From the NCBI RefSeq assembly GCF_032854445.1, contig NC_088300.1, positions 1,240,001-1,304,000 of the forward strand: DNA of 64,000 nt, written 5' to 3'. Made by a program: the position numbers and the translations under genes. How positions within the stretch are numbered: position 1 is the first letter of the stretch; each line of letters begins with the position of its first letter. The notes under the pieces were generated by a model. The model was not told where the DNA came from. It made no database searches and worked only from the letters and a program-made list of their open reading frames with translations. Source of the DNA: Liolophura sinensis. Its lineage: Eukaryota; Mollusca; Polyplacophora; Chitonida; Chitonidae. This document shows, piece after piece, positions 1 through 15,000 of the stretch.

Positions 1-72
1 TGTACTTGTGCTTTCATTAGCTAAACATTCTTGTCACAAAATGTTAGTCATACTTTTTGAAACAGCACTGAC

Positions 73-3000
73 CTCCACATCCATGTATTTGTCCTTGAGA
101 TCTAATAACCGGTGATAAGCCTGGATGACCTCTGTGAACTCTCTGCAGTCTGTGCCTATCTGAAACACAAATGAAAAAATGATTACTAAGTACAAGGTAT
201 TTTCCAGTAAATCACGCAGCACATTACATGGATAAGTCAAATTTCTGTGTATTACTTTCAGCCTCTGAGTGTTACCACAACGTAATTTACTACAACCAGT
301 CTACATTCATTGCAAAATGTGTGTGATAAAATAAGCATTCTGAGAAAACAACAACAATTATTCATAAAAATTAGACTCTAAAGACATTACCACCAAAGCA
401 TTCTCCCAAAGTCTCCAACTGGTGTAGCAACATTTGATAGCATCCTGGAGTATGGAAAAAGCTCTTGGTCTAAAATATAAAACAATACCAAACTCTAAAG
501 CATTCGAAACATTTCATAATAGCAATAAAAAGTTACATTCCAATCCATTGTTTGGATCTTAAGATATCCTGAGTTGATTGAGATCTGAAAAGATCATTAA
601 TGTTACGCTGTAAAGTAATTGTGCTGATTTAGGTCAATGTGTATACCCTATTTGTAGAAGGCAGGTGATTTCCAACAAATTTGGCCGTGGGTTTCTCTCT
701 GGCTCTGTTCGGTTTTTTTCCACCGTAATGCAAACCACCATTGTATAACACTAATATTCTTATACTAGTATGGCATAAAACACCAATCAAATACAAATAA
801 GTAACCTTAATCCTGCACTGGTTTAACATGACACATCAGCTTGTTCTTGCAGATACTTACTTCTGATTTAATCTCACGTACGCTGTAGAAAGATTTGCCC
901 AAGCTTCAAAATTCTGAAAAGATAAATAAATGTACTCTCACCAGACAAAAATGTGTAAAATAACCATAATTAATCTCAGTCTTTAACCATAATTTCCAGG
1001 CTTCACATGGCCGCCAAAATTTTCATGTGAACTTTTCTGAAGTTTTTAGAGACTTTGTACAAAGCCTTTGTAAAGGACATGGTCTACAACTCACATCATA
1101 ATCCAGTGTGACACAACGGTGGAAGGCCTGGGCTGCTGTCTCATAGCGCTTGGCCCCTAATGCAGCGCAGCCATAGGTAAACCATACAGGGATCTGCCAA
1201 ATGGGAAATGAGTACTCCATACAGACATTACATATAAGTACAGTTAGGTAGGTACACGTCCAAGATTCAGGGAGATCAGATGTAACAGAGGAATCTCAGT
1301 TCTCACAGAAATAGGACATTAGGTAGGTACACGTCCAAGATTCAGGGAGATCAGATGTAACAGAGGAATCTCAGTTCTCACAGAAACAGGACATTAGGTA
1401 GGTACATGTCCAAGATTCAGGGAGATCAGATGTAACAGAGGAATCTCAGTTCTTACAGAAATAGGACATTAGGTAGGTACATGTCCAAGATTCAGGGAGA
1501 CCAGATGTAACAGAGGAATCTCAGTTCTCACAGAAATAGGACATTAGGTAGGTACACGTCCAAGATTCAGGGAGATCAGATGTAACAGAGGAATCTCAGT
1601 TCTCACAGAAACAGGACATTAGGTAGGTACACGTCCAAGATTCAGGGAGACCAGATGTAACAGAAGAATCTCAGTTCTCACAGAAACAGGACATTAGGTA
1701 GGTACATGTCCAAGATTCAGGGAGATCAGATGTAACAGAGGAATCTCAGTTCTTACAGAAATAGGACATTAGGTAGGTACACGTCCAAGATTCAGGGAGA
1801 CCAGATGTAACAGAGGAATCTCAGTTCTCACAGAAACAGGACATTAGGTAGGTACATGTCCAAGATTCAGGGAGACCAGATGTAACAGAGGAATCTCAGT
1901 TCTCACAGAAATAGGACATTAGGTAGGTACACGTCCAAGATTCAGGGAGATCAGATGTAACAGAGGAATCTCAGTTCTCACAGAAATAGGACATTAGGTA
2001 GGTACACGTCCAAGATTCAGGGAGACCAGATGTAACAGAGGAATCTCAGTTCTCACAGAAATAGGACATTAGGTAGGTACACGTCCAAGATTCAGGGAGA
2101 CCAGATGTAACAGAGGAATCTCAGTTCTCACAGAAACAGGACATTAGGTAGGTACACGTCCAAGATTCAGGGAGACCAGATGTAACAGAGGAATCTCAGT
2201 TCTCACAGAAACAGGACATTAGGTAGGTACATGTCCAAGATTCAGGGAGATCAGATGTAACAGAGGAATCTCAGTTCTTAGAGAAATGAGGAAAAAATGA
2301 AACAACAAACAGAAAACTGGTTTCTTTGGTGCCAGAAAATGTGATACAACAGGCACTGATAACAGCTTTACTGTAATTCTTCAACCTTTCTGGAAGTTCG
2401 CAAGACTTCTATTTTCTATTCAGGCATATTTTGAGGGCATTCTGTGTAAATTATACTTTCCCTGAGGCCCTGAAAACCCAACCAATGTAGTTTTGTCTCC
2501 AAAATCAAATTAAAAACATGTGCAAATCACACAGAAAGTTACTCTCCCAGGGGAAAAGGTTGAGGAATTAGGGTAGTTCAGGCAGTTCAAGAATTATCAG
2601 GCAAGTGAGTTTTAATTCAATCTCGTTTCTAATCAGTTTATAGCTCATCCTGATCAAAATACCTCATACTGCATAAAAACCCAGTGTCTGGTATATGTGT
2701 ATCATTAGTGCTTCAAGGTTTTCTACACTGTACATGAACCCAGTGTCAGGTTTTATACATAGTACATGTATGTTTTCAGAATACAGTTTATTTGTTATTA
2801 GCCACTAATCTGAGATAATCCACGTACAGACGCTGGTATTGCACTCATGTTACTTTATAACACGTTTATAAAAAATTTTCTTGTACCACATAATACTAAC
2901 CTGTAGGGAGTTGATTTTAAGAGATTTCTCAAAGCATTCCAAACTCTTCTCAAACTGCAACACAGTTTTGTACAAAAGTACTTAGTATTTACTCACCATT

Positions 3001-6000
3001 TACCAATTTTTACAGATCTTTTATAGTTCAGTAGTAACAACCACAATTATGGTTTAGCCCAAATTCTGAACAAAGTATGAAAAGTGAAACAAATGCAAGG
3101 ATATAAACAGGTCATGAGTGTTGTACACTGAATACATGTGAGATGAGTGGAGGAACCAGGAAACCACTGAATATCCCACCTGGGACACCAGCAGGTATAA
3201 ACCTACAGCTGTTTGGACAAAGCAGCCTCACAGGTCAACCTGCACATATAAAACTATAGCTGATTGGACAAAGTCGCCTCACAGGTCCACATGCACACAC
3301 AAACCTACAGATGATTGGACAAAGCAGCATCATAGGTAAACCTGCTGACAGAACCTACAGATGATTGGACAAAATGGTCTCACGGGTGAACTTGCAGATA
3401 TAAACCTACAGCTGATTGGACAAAGTAGCCTCACAGGTCCACATGCACACACAAACCTACAGATGATTGGACAAAGCAGCATCATAGGTAAACCTGCTGA
3501 CAGAACCTACAGATGATTGGACAAAATGGTCTCACGGGTGAACTTGCAGATATCAGCCTACAGCTGATTGGATAAAGCAGCCTCACAGATATAAACCTAC
3601 AGCTGATTGGATAAAGCAGCCTCACGGATATAAACCTACAGCTGATTGGATAAAGCAGCCTCACGGATATAAACCTACAGCTGATTGGATAAAGCAGCCT
3701 CACGGATATAAACCTACAGCTGATTGGATAAAGCAGCCTCACAAGTCAACCTGCAGATATAAACCTACATGTATTTGGACACATCAGCGAAGATCAACCT
3801 ACAGATAAAAAACTACTGCTAATTAACAAAGCAGCTTCACAAGTCAACCTGCAGATGTAACCTACAGCTGATTGGACAAAGCAGCCTCACAGGTCAAAGT
3901 AGCCTCACAGGTCAACCTGCACATATAAAACTACAGCTGATTGGACAAAGCAGCCTCACAGGTCCACCTGTAGATACAAACCTACAGCTGATTGGACAAA
4001 GTAGCCTCACAGGTCCACCTGCATATATATACCTACAGCCGATTGGACAAAGTAGCTTCATTGGTGAACCTGCAGATACAAACCTACAGCTGACTGGACA
4101 AAGCAGATTTATGGGTGAACCTGCGGATATAAACCTACAGCCTATTGGACAAAGTAGCCTCACAGGTCTACCTGTAAATACAAATTTACAGCCAGTTGGA
4201 CATAGTAGCCTCACAGGTCAACCTGCAGATACAAAACTACAGCTGACTGGACAAAGCAGCCTTACACGTCAACCTGTAGATACAAATCTACAGCTGTTTG
4301 GACAAAACAGCTTCACAGGTCAATCTACAGATGTAAAGCTACATCTGATTGGACAAAGCAGCACCACAGGTCAACCTGTTCATATAAACCTACAGCCCAT
4401 TGGTCAAAGCAGCCTCACAGGTCCACCCGCAGACATAAACCTCCAGCTCACTGGATATATCAGCCTCACAGGTCAAAATATTCCATGCCCTAATTTTCAA
4501 GGGGTTCTTGCTATTTAATTCCTTTAAGACCATCATGAGATTTATGTAATAAAATTAAAACTTTGGATTAGAGAACAATCACAGATAAATATTTATTCGC
4601 AAACAAGTTTTTTATTTGGTTGTTATCTAATTCTTTATGGAAATAAAAACCCTGACTAAATATGAATCTTTGATTTCTTGACTGGTGTTAACTTCATACT
4701 TTATTTATTTATTTGATTGGTGTTTAACGCCATACTCAAGAATATTTCACTTATCAACTGATAAGTGCTAACCAACTGAGCCACGGAGGCCCCTTCACTC
4801 ATAAAACAGTGTTCATGTACAGGTGGAAGAAACCAGAATGTCTGGGGTAAACTATTGCCCGTCACCTTGTACATGTACCTCCTGACCTACATCTTCTGAC
4901 CCAAAGCTAAACTAGAGATAGCTGGGTTTGAACATCCACTCTTAACAGTCAAAGGACTGAGAGTGGCAGAGAGCCAGAGAGGGTCTGACAAATCACACCA
5001 TTCAGGTATTGTATAAAGTCTGATATTACATGAGATGACATAACTTCTCGCTCACCATTTGCTTGCCCATGTACAAATATGCTATACCCCTCTGAGCTCT
5101 GGCACTCCGATGATTGGACAGTTCCCACGCCTTCTCATAATATTCTATATCCCTCGTCACATCACCAAGGAAACAGTATAAATTAGGTGTTTCTTTGATG
5201 GAAAGCTGTTCTCTGATTAGAGTTTCTGCCTGAAAAACATCCAGATTACCAGCATAATCAACTCAACATACCTGTACATATGTGGTTGTATTTTGTGTTG
5301 ACATTGACATTTAGTTTTTTTTTGGACATATATATTGTTTCCTCTGCTTTTAATATTTTGTATCACTTCATAAACTGCAGCATTTACTTATTTATCTTAC
5401 TGGTGATTCACACCAGATAAACTCCAGTAAAAGTATGGATGCAGTTAAGCTTGGAAGAGCAGATATACAATGGCCCATATAAATACAAATTTATAGAATT
5501 ATTTGATGAACTTGAAAGCTTTTTTCCTACTTTTTCAGTCTTTCCAATTTTGTGGTAGCAGGATATGACATCTTCCCACTTGTGTAACCTTTCAAACACC
5601 TCACAGGCAGACCCAAACGCTCCCAAACTCATCAATATGTCCGCTAGTTCAGTCTGCATTGTGGTCAGGGATGGTGTCTTTACGGTGTGGAAATATGGCA
5701 AACGCTGCGAGGCTTCTGGGTGAAGCTTGTCAGCCAGCCTTACAAGCTCCTGGTAAGGAGAATTATTCACATGTATCCAACTGTTGTTTAACACAAGACT
5801 CAAGAATTTTGGTAAGCATATAGTGACAAACAGAAATAATAGCTCACAAAGCAACAGACTAGTGTCAATAATTTGAGTGCTTACACTGGCACATGTGCAG
5901 TACAAATTAAAGTTCCATCTGAGGCAGACTGTTAGGTATTTGATGGATTTAATAGTTTATGTACTGTGCTTTTAGACAAGGTCATTTCACAGTTCTGTCT

Positions 6001-9000
6001 AGTTTTCTTTCATGTAAATCAAAATAACAAAAAACATGACATAATCTGCAAAGAAACAACCATCACAGTTACAGGCTCAACTGATTTATCCTTTCTCACC
6101 TCTATTTGCCTCATGGAGCGGTCCACGCGCCGACTACTGGACTTCTGAAGTTTGGAGCGCAAGTAAAGCACCGCCAGTTGCACAGACCACACGCGGGGCT
6201 GGGAGGTTACTGCCTGTGAACATGTACGGCATAATGACAACAATTTGTGAGGCAGTTGGGGAATCACGGCCTTGTAAACAGACATGTCACTACAAGCTTA
6301 ATATGCTGATAATCAACTTCTCTAAACCAGCCAAAATAATTTCCCAAGACTTCATAGCAGATCAGTTTTTCACAACCTTTCTCAAATATGTTGGCATTAA
6401 AATTTGCACAAAATCTCCTTGAAATGAAGTATCAAGAATATCTATTTCCAAAGTTTTAGGAAAGTGGTCCTGCAAAAAGCCAGCATGTAAAAGTTCACTT
6501 ATTGGGATTTATTTGAAAATTTAACCAGACTTACGCTGATCCAGGCCTCCAATTCCTCGTTTAAGGTGTCATGTGATGCTGCCGTCCTTCGATGGTCTTC
6601 TCTGTGATAACACAAATAGAAAACAACTAGGATCCGGTACAACAAACCACAGGAATACAGTGTGGGGTAAGTGTTCATTCATAGACCACTTTGGTGGCTG
6701 GTTAGAGCGACTGCCTCAATGTCAGAAACCCAGGTCAGATCATATACAAAGACTGTCAAAATGGTGCTTGTTGCTGCCTCGCTTGGCAATCAGCACTGAG
6801 AGGTTAGAGCAAGGAAACGGGACTTCTTGGCTTGTTGTCAGTATAATGTCACTGATGGGTGGGCTATCATATCTGGTGTCTTCGGCACAACACTTTGTTG
6901 GCATAGACTCACCATACACTGGTTACTCAGCGATAGGATATGGAAATATATAGGTTAATCTTCATACTGAGCTTGGCATCAATACGAGGACTACTGACAT
7001 CATATACATGTATTTCCATATTCTATCACGGATTTATTTATTTATTTGACTGGTGTTTTATGCCATACTCAATACTATGAGCAGCTTTCCAGTCCTAGCA
7101 GTAGGTAGTGGGAATTTCCCTTTAGTTCAGTTGGTAGAGCGCTGGACTTTGGCTGCTGAGACCAGAGTTTGAATCCTGGTGTGACCCACGCAGTGAAATC
7201 CTTCACACACACACACGCAACACGCAGGGACATGCACATGCGCACACGCAACACGCAGGGACATGCACATGCGCACACACACACACACGCAACACGCACG
7301 GATACACACATGCGTACACACGCACACGACCCACTCACAGTAATCCTATCATTAGTACTGCCTCCAGGTCAGAGAAAGTTACAGTGGACACTTCTGAGGG
7401 GTTAGTAAAGTTGATCTGCTCCAACACGGTCTCATCATTCAAAGCCAGGTCCTTTGAAAAGAAAAAAAATGATGTATATCTGTTAAATCTAGTGTGTACA
7501 GACTGCTATAAGTGTGGACATACTGCTATAAGTGTGGACAGATTGTTATAAGTGTGGACAGACTGCTATAAGTTTATACAGAATGCTATAAGTGTGTACA
7601 GACTGCTATAAGTGTGGACAGACTGCTATAAGTGTGTACAGAATGCTATAAGTGTGTACAGAATGCTATAAGTGTGTACAGACTGCTATAAGTGTGTACA
7701 GAATGCTATAAGTGGTCTTCAATGGAATAATTATCACTGCTGCTGATAACTATGGTTCGACTGGGATGTGACAAACAAAAAACATAAACACATAAAGTAG
7801 AACTCACACGTACTGCAAAAAAACAAAACTTGTGTTGTTTCATCTGCAGCTTTAGGTCAGTGCTTTACCCCGAGCTCTGAAGTAAAGCAGTTTGTCAGAT
7901 GGTTTAGGCCAGAGCTTTACCCCGGGCACTTAAGTAAGGCAGTTTGTCAGACAGTTTAGGCCAGTGCTTTACTCCGGGCACTTATGTAAAGCAGTTTGTC
8001 AGACAGTTTAGGCCAGTGCTTTACTTCGGGCACTTAAGTAAGGCAGTTTGTCAGACAGTTTAGGCCAGTGCTTTACTCCAGGCACTTATGTAAGGCAGTT
8101 TGTCAGACAGTTTAGGCCAGTGCTTTACTCCAGGCACTTATGTAAAGCAGTTTGTCAGACAGTTTAGGCCAGAGCTTTACCCCGGGCACTTATGTAAGGC
8201 AGTTTGTCAGACAGTTTAGGCCAGTGCTTTACTCCAGGCACTTATGTCAAGCAGTTTGTCAGACAGTTTATGCCAGAGCTTTACCCCGGGCACTTAAGTA
8301 AGGCAGTTTGTCAGACAGTTTAGGCCAGAGCTTTACCCCGGGCACTTATGTAAAGCAGTTTGTCAGACAGTTTAGGCCAGTGCTTTACTCCGGGCACTTA
8401 AGTAAAGAGGTTTGTCAGACAGTTTAGGCCAGAGCTTTACTCCGGGCACTTAAGCCTTCTCCACCCACAAACCTTTCCGCCAATATACTTGAAACCATGC
8501 TCATCTGAGCACTTCGCCTGCACAAGGCAGTAACAAGCAGAAAATTAGGAGAAAGATAACATGGGGAGGTATAGGGAAATTGAACCATATTCTGAGAACT
8601 ACATCTGATAATAACCAGAAATTTTTAATTGTTAAATCAGTACGTCACACTTAAATTATGAATGTTAAGAAAGCCTGTGGACCTGTGAGGCTGTGACATA
8701 AAGTTTTGTATTAACTCCCATATTATTGACAATGTTTTCACCACCATGTCTGCGCAATGTTTTCACCACCATGTCTGCACTATGTTTTCACCACCATGTC
8801 TGCGCTATGTTTTCACAACGATGATGACGCAATGTTTTCACCATGCTGTTGGCCCCATGTTTTTACCCCACTGTCGGCCCGATGATTTCACAACGATGTT
8901 GACGCAATGTTTTCACCATGCTGTTGGCCCAATGTTTTCACCACGATGTCAGTATGATGTTTTCTCCATGATGTCAGCCTGATGTTTTCACCACAATGTC

Positions 9001-12000
9001 AGCGCGATGTTTTCACCATGATGTCGGCGCAATGTTTTCACCACCATGTCTGCGCAATGTTTTCACCACCGTGTCTGTGCAATGATGTTGGCACGATGTT
9101 TTCACCACGTTGTCGGCATGATGTTTCACCACAATGTTTTCTCCATGATGTCAGCGTGATGTTTACACCACGGTGTAGGCACGATGTTTTCACCACAATG
9201 TGGGTGTGATGTTTTCACCACAATGTTGGCGCAATGTTTTCACAGTGATGTCAGCGTGATGTTTTCACCACGATGTTGGCGGAAGTAAAGCGTGTTTGCT
9301 CAAGCACATGTAAAATGGCAAATGTCTGCAAATCTTCAATAAGTGAAATTCCAAATCAGATATAAATAAAACTTGAAATAAAACAGTCTAAAATTTGCCA
9401 CAGTTTCAATTAAAAAAAAGGAAAATAAATACAATAAGTATGAAAGACCAAACACATAAGGCTTTATACTGGATATTACCTTACCTTTGGTAACTGCAAA
9501 GATTCATCACAGTTGGTCACTGTTTTGATGGTATTCGTCTCAGTTGTCTCCCCTGTTTGTCTGCTCACCACAACAGCTAGTTGTGCTTTGTGCTCCACTT
9601 GGAACTTTGTCCTTTTGCCCAATGCACCTGATGAAAAATAAATTAACAGTCACAAACTCAGCAATAGGTGCAAAGTGAATTTCCCATTTACACCTGGCAT
9701 TCCAATCCCTCACCTTTGCTACCATAAAGAATGTGCCAATGTTTAGTGTGTCAAGAATAAGCAATCCCCTGAATGTGTTGATGTTTAGTGTGTCAAGAAT
9801 AAGCAATCCCCTGAATGTGTTGATGTTGACAAAGATAAAAGCCAGCTTATTTATTTATTATTTGTTTATTTTATTTATTTGATTGGTGTTTTACGCCGTA
9901 CTCAAGAATATTTTACTCATACGACGGCAGCCAGCATTATGGTGGGTGGAAACCGTGCAGAGCCCTGGGGAAACCCACGACCATCCGCAGGTTGCTGACA
10001 GATCTTCCCAAGTACGCCCGGAGAGGAAGCCAGCATGAACTGGGCTTGAACTCCCAACCACATTGGTGAGAGTAAAGGTGAATTGAGGAAGATGTTGATG
10101 GCACCACATGCTGATGGGGAGGCGACATATGTTTTATTCCAGCAAGATGGCGCTAGTGGGAAGAAGGACCTTGAGCCACTGTTGCGACAAAAATAGACTG
10201 TAGCGTAACATGTACAATATGATAATAGACTGTAGCGTAACATGTAAAATATGATAATAGACTGTAGCGTAACATGTACAATATGATAATAGACTGTAGC
10301 GTAACATGTACAATATGATAATAGACTGTAGCGTAACATGTACAATATGATAATAGACTGTAGCGTAACATGTACAATATGATAATAGACTGTAGCGTAA
10401 CATGTACAATATGATAATGTATCAGTTTTTAATGTTACTTCATCATGAAGATCTGGGAAAAGAACATTTGACATTAATAAAATGAGGTCAAGGTCCTTCT
10501 GCAGGGTGTTTGACATGTTCTCATTGTTCCTGACCCTGGTGTCAGTGTGAAGTCTGGTTATCAACTTTCTGAACCTTTTCCTTCAAGCTGATAATTCCCT
10601 ATCACAAAAACATGTTATTTTAACAGCAGATCCAAATCTGTGGTTACCCACAGGCACTGACACTGTGTTTTCTTCAGCAGAGTTTTATAAACAACACTAC
10701 AGCACATTAAGTGATTAAGACAACACATCACGAAAATGAACTGTGCCCATGGATGAATGATTGGTTGGTGTTTATTGCAGTGTTCAAGAATTTTCTCTTC
10801 AATGACGGCAGTCAAGTTTATGGGTACATGATGACAGCTGGATTTGAACTCACAACCTTAATGGTCAAGGGCTTACCTTTATTCCTCAACCCTTTTGCAT
10901 ATGAAAGAGCGACTTTTAGTGCAATTTATGCACATTTTTCATTTTCATTTTAGAGACAAAAGTACATTGGTTGGGTAGACCAGTTTCAGGGCTTCACAAA
11001 ATGTATAATTTTATCAGTCTACACAGAATAAAGCCCTCAGAATATGCTTAACTAAACACACAAAGAAATATGCGAAAAGTAATGGTAGTGGTGAGCCAGC
11101 ACTTAACCATCTAAGCCAGATTATAGTAATGGTAGCGCTGAGCCAGCACTTAACCATCTAAGCCAGATTATAGTATTGGTAGCAGTGAGCCAGCACTTAA
11201 CCATCTAAGCCAGACTATAGTAATTGTAGTGGTGAGCTAGCACTTAACTATCTAAGCCAGCCAGCCTTCATCTGTGTTCATGACAATCAACAGTACAAGA
11301 CACTTAAGAGAGATTTTCTGATTACCTGTAAATTCCACTTTAACTCCAGACACCGTCTCTGCTGTCTCAAAGTGTATCTTGGCTTGTCTGTACTCATAGT
11401 ACATGTGACATAGATGACCACACTCAAGGTGAAACTGGACAATCAGGTGTCTGAAAAACGTCAGCACATCAACACTGCTATAACAACTTCTATGACTTAA
11501 TGGGAAGCAGCATCCCAAGTATGAAAGTTACTGCACAAGATAGATCCCAAGTATGAAAGTTACTGCACAAGATAGATCCCAAGTATGAAAGTTACTGCAC
11601 AAGATAGATCCCAAGTATGAAAGTTACTGCACAAGATAGATCCCAAGTATGAAAGTTATTTCACAAGATAGATCCAATATATGAAAGTTACTGCACAAGA
11701 TAGATCCCATGTATGAAAGTTACTGCACAAGATAGATCCCATGTATGAAAGTTACTGCACAAGATAGATCCCTTGTACGTAAGTTACTGCATAAGATAGA
11801 TCCCATGTATGAAAGTTACTGCACAACAGATAGATCCCATGTTCGTAAGTTACTGCACAACTACGATTGAGTGAGTGAGTGAAAGTTTTAACGTCGCTTT
11901 CAACAATATTTCAGTTTTATCGTGACAATAAAACGTCAAGTAGTCGATCTACTACGGATAATTCATTTACCATTCAGTCAAAAAAGGACATCAGAAGTCA

Positions 12001-15000
12001 CATAACAAACACAGACGGTAGTTTAAAATCACAGCTTTCCTGCCATACCAATGGTAGAGAGAAAATCAAAAATGGTATCACTTTCTACAGAATTCAGAAT
12101 TTCTAAGAGAGCTCACTGATAAAAGGAATCTCGTGCAGGAGCAAAGTCGGCACAGTCAAGCAATATGTGCTTGACTGTGAACTGTTGATCACAAGCACAG
12201 CAATGAGGGGCATTTTCTCCTTTCAACAAATACCCATGCGTAGCACGTGTGTGACCGATACGACACCTCCTCAAAATGCAAGAGCGGAGACGATGCCGTG
12301 AAAGGGAAGGTGCTGGACAACCAACAAACTGACGAATATCATGCAGTTTGTTGGTTGTCTGGTCATCCCATTGAGCCTGAAACAAGCGCTTGCTATAGGA
12401 GCAAATAAGTGACCGCAAGTCCGAATATGAAACGTCAGTTTGAGTAGTAATGGAATGCAGAGCCGCCTTATCGGCTTCATCTGCAGCAGTATTCCCTGGG
12501 ATACCCATATGCCTGGGCACCCAACAAAAGACAATGATAAAATCTTCATTAAGTCGTTTAAACATCTCCCTGACAGAATGTCTAGATGTACAGGCGAACC
12601 AGCCCGAATTGCCTGGAGGCAGGAAAGGGAGTCAGAGCAGATGAGAAATCTGCTACCTCCGAGCTCCAGGATGGACCAAAGTGCGCACAAAATTGCCTTG
12701 GCTTCCGCAGTAAATACAGAACAGGAATTTGGAAACCGAGTTGAAATGGTTCTGGGTCCAAGGACAGCGGCAGAAGCCACGCCTTGAAGCCACGTGGAGG
12801 AACAATGAATGGCTTCTGAGCATATAAGTCTTCAAATTCCAGATGGAAGACACAATCAAAGGCTGGGTTGGATGGATTGGCTCTAAGCTTGGTGATATAC
12901 TGTAAGGATAGTTTAGTTCTTCGAAGCTCCAGGGGAGGCTCGTTTGCCTCAACATACAGACTCTCCACAGGAGAGGTACGGAAAGCACCTAAGCACGACC
13001 GTAGGGCCTGGTGATGTACAGTATTGAGTTTCTTCAACTGGAAGCGTGACGCACCTCCATAAACACTGCAGGCATAGTCTAGCTTAGAACGAATCAGTGC
13101 TCGATAGAGCTGAAGTAGGGTTTCATGATCCCCTCCCCATCGAGCACTAGAGACAACCTTCAAAATATCAAGCGCCTTTAGGCATCTGGCTCTAAGATAA
13201 TTAATGTGAGAATTAAATGTAAGGGTCACGATTAACGATACCGTTCTTAATAAAGGATTCTAGACGAACAAGGTGATCAACAGTACTGCGATTCTTTCGA
13301 AATCCACATTGAATGTCGCATATCAACTCATTAGTCTCCAAAAACCAAACCAAGCGATTGTTAATCATCCTCTCCATAATCTTGCATACACAACTGGTTA
13401 AGGAAATAGGACGATAGTTATTTGGATCGGTAGAATCCTTTCCGGGCTTTGGGATGGGGACAATAATAGCGTTTTGCCATGAGGCAGGAAAATTCCCGGA
13501 AATCCAAATGGTATTAAAAATTCCTAGGAGCACCCTCAAGGAAGATTCTGGAAGGTGTCGTAAAAGCCGATAGTGGATATCATCTGGCCCTGGAGTTGAG
13601 TCATGGGCCTTGCTCAGGGATGCGGATAGTTCATGTAGAGAAAATGTAGCATTGTAGGATTCTTCATTTGAGGATGTAAAATCAAGAGGACTTGCCTCGG
13701 TCCGTTCCTTGTTACGCTGGAACTGAGGCAAGTAATTATCTGAAGACGAATGGTGCGCAAAAGAAGCGCCCAGCCTATTGGCTATGTCAAGTTTTTCTGT
13801 CAAAGAATTATTCCCGTCTTTAAGACGACTGACAGTGACATTGGATCCCTTGCCTTTGATGCGTTGGATCATATTCCAGACTTTTGACATAGGAGTACGA
13901 TGATTAATCTTAGAAACATAACGTTTCCAAGAGTCACGTTTGGACTGTTTGATAGTCCTACGGGCTTTAGCTTGAGTACGCCTAACATCGTCTAAATTAC
14001 CGGGAGAAGGTCTACATCGGTACACGCGCTCAGCACGTTTCCTGAAATGCCTAGCTCGTTTACAGTCCTCCGTGAACCACAGTTTCTTAATACGGGGAAC
14101 CGCACAAGATTTCGGGATACATCTGGAGGCTACATCGATTAGCTGATCCGAGAATAACTGGATAGGATCAACTGCATCAAGAAAAAGGTCACTAGTAAGT
14201 GTTTCACCACACAGAACAGCAAAGCGGGGCCAGTCTGCTTTATCATAATTAAAGTGTGGAAGGGAGGAAGATACCAGCTCCTCAAGGGTAAGTATGGTGG
14301 GGAAGTGGTCGCTTCCGCACAGATCATCATGGACGCTCCAGCTGAATTCCGATCTTAGCCCTGCATCAGCCAGAGCTAAATCAAGGATCGAATAAGTGCC
14401 CTTTGCCATATGAAGGTAAGTATGTGTGCCATCATTTAAGATGCATAGAGAGTTATTAGATATAAAATCCTCCAATACAGAGCCCTTCTGGTTACGTTTA
14501 GAGTCACCCCAGAGAACACTGTGGGCATTAAAGTCACCCAAAAGAAGACACGGTTTAGGTAATTGATCATAAAAATTTTGCAGCTCTTGTTGGTGAAGAG
14601 TAGAAGAAGGTGGTATATAAATAGAACAGATTGTTAATACTATACCCAGTGTGATATGCACCGCCACCGCTTGCAAATCGGTGTTCAGTGCCATTCTATT
14701 GTGTATTACACCCTGCCTAATCAAAACAGAAGAACCACCTGATGCCTTTCCATTCGACATTGATAACTAGGATCAGTCATTAGAGTTTCCTGCAAGCTAA
14801 AAGCTATGGGATTGAGGTCTTGAGCTAACATCTGGAGCTCTGCGAGGTTACACCTCAATCCTCTACAGTTCCACTGTAAGATCTTTGTAGTAGCCATTAT
14901 TAACATTTATTTGTTCTTTTTCTTTTTTCTGGACTTTTTATACATCGCTGCCCTACGCTCAGCAAAATCCTCCTGTGACATCGTTATCAACTTCCTCTGC

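Noticed and set aside
6573..6953. 126-codon plus-strand ORF
   Set aside because: It overlaps TTC27 exon 9 antisense and a tRNA-headed SINE; no independent support.
7111..7187. Functional tRNA gene
   Set aside because: A and B boxes are present but the acceptor stem does not pair and the anticodon arm is irregular.
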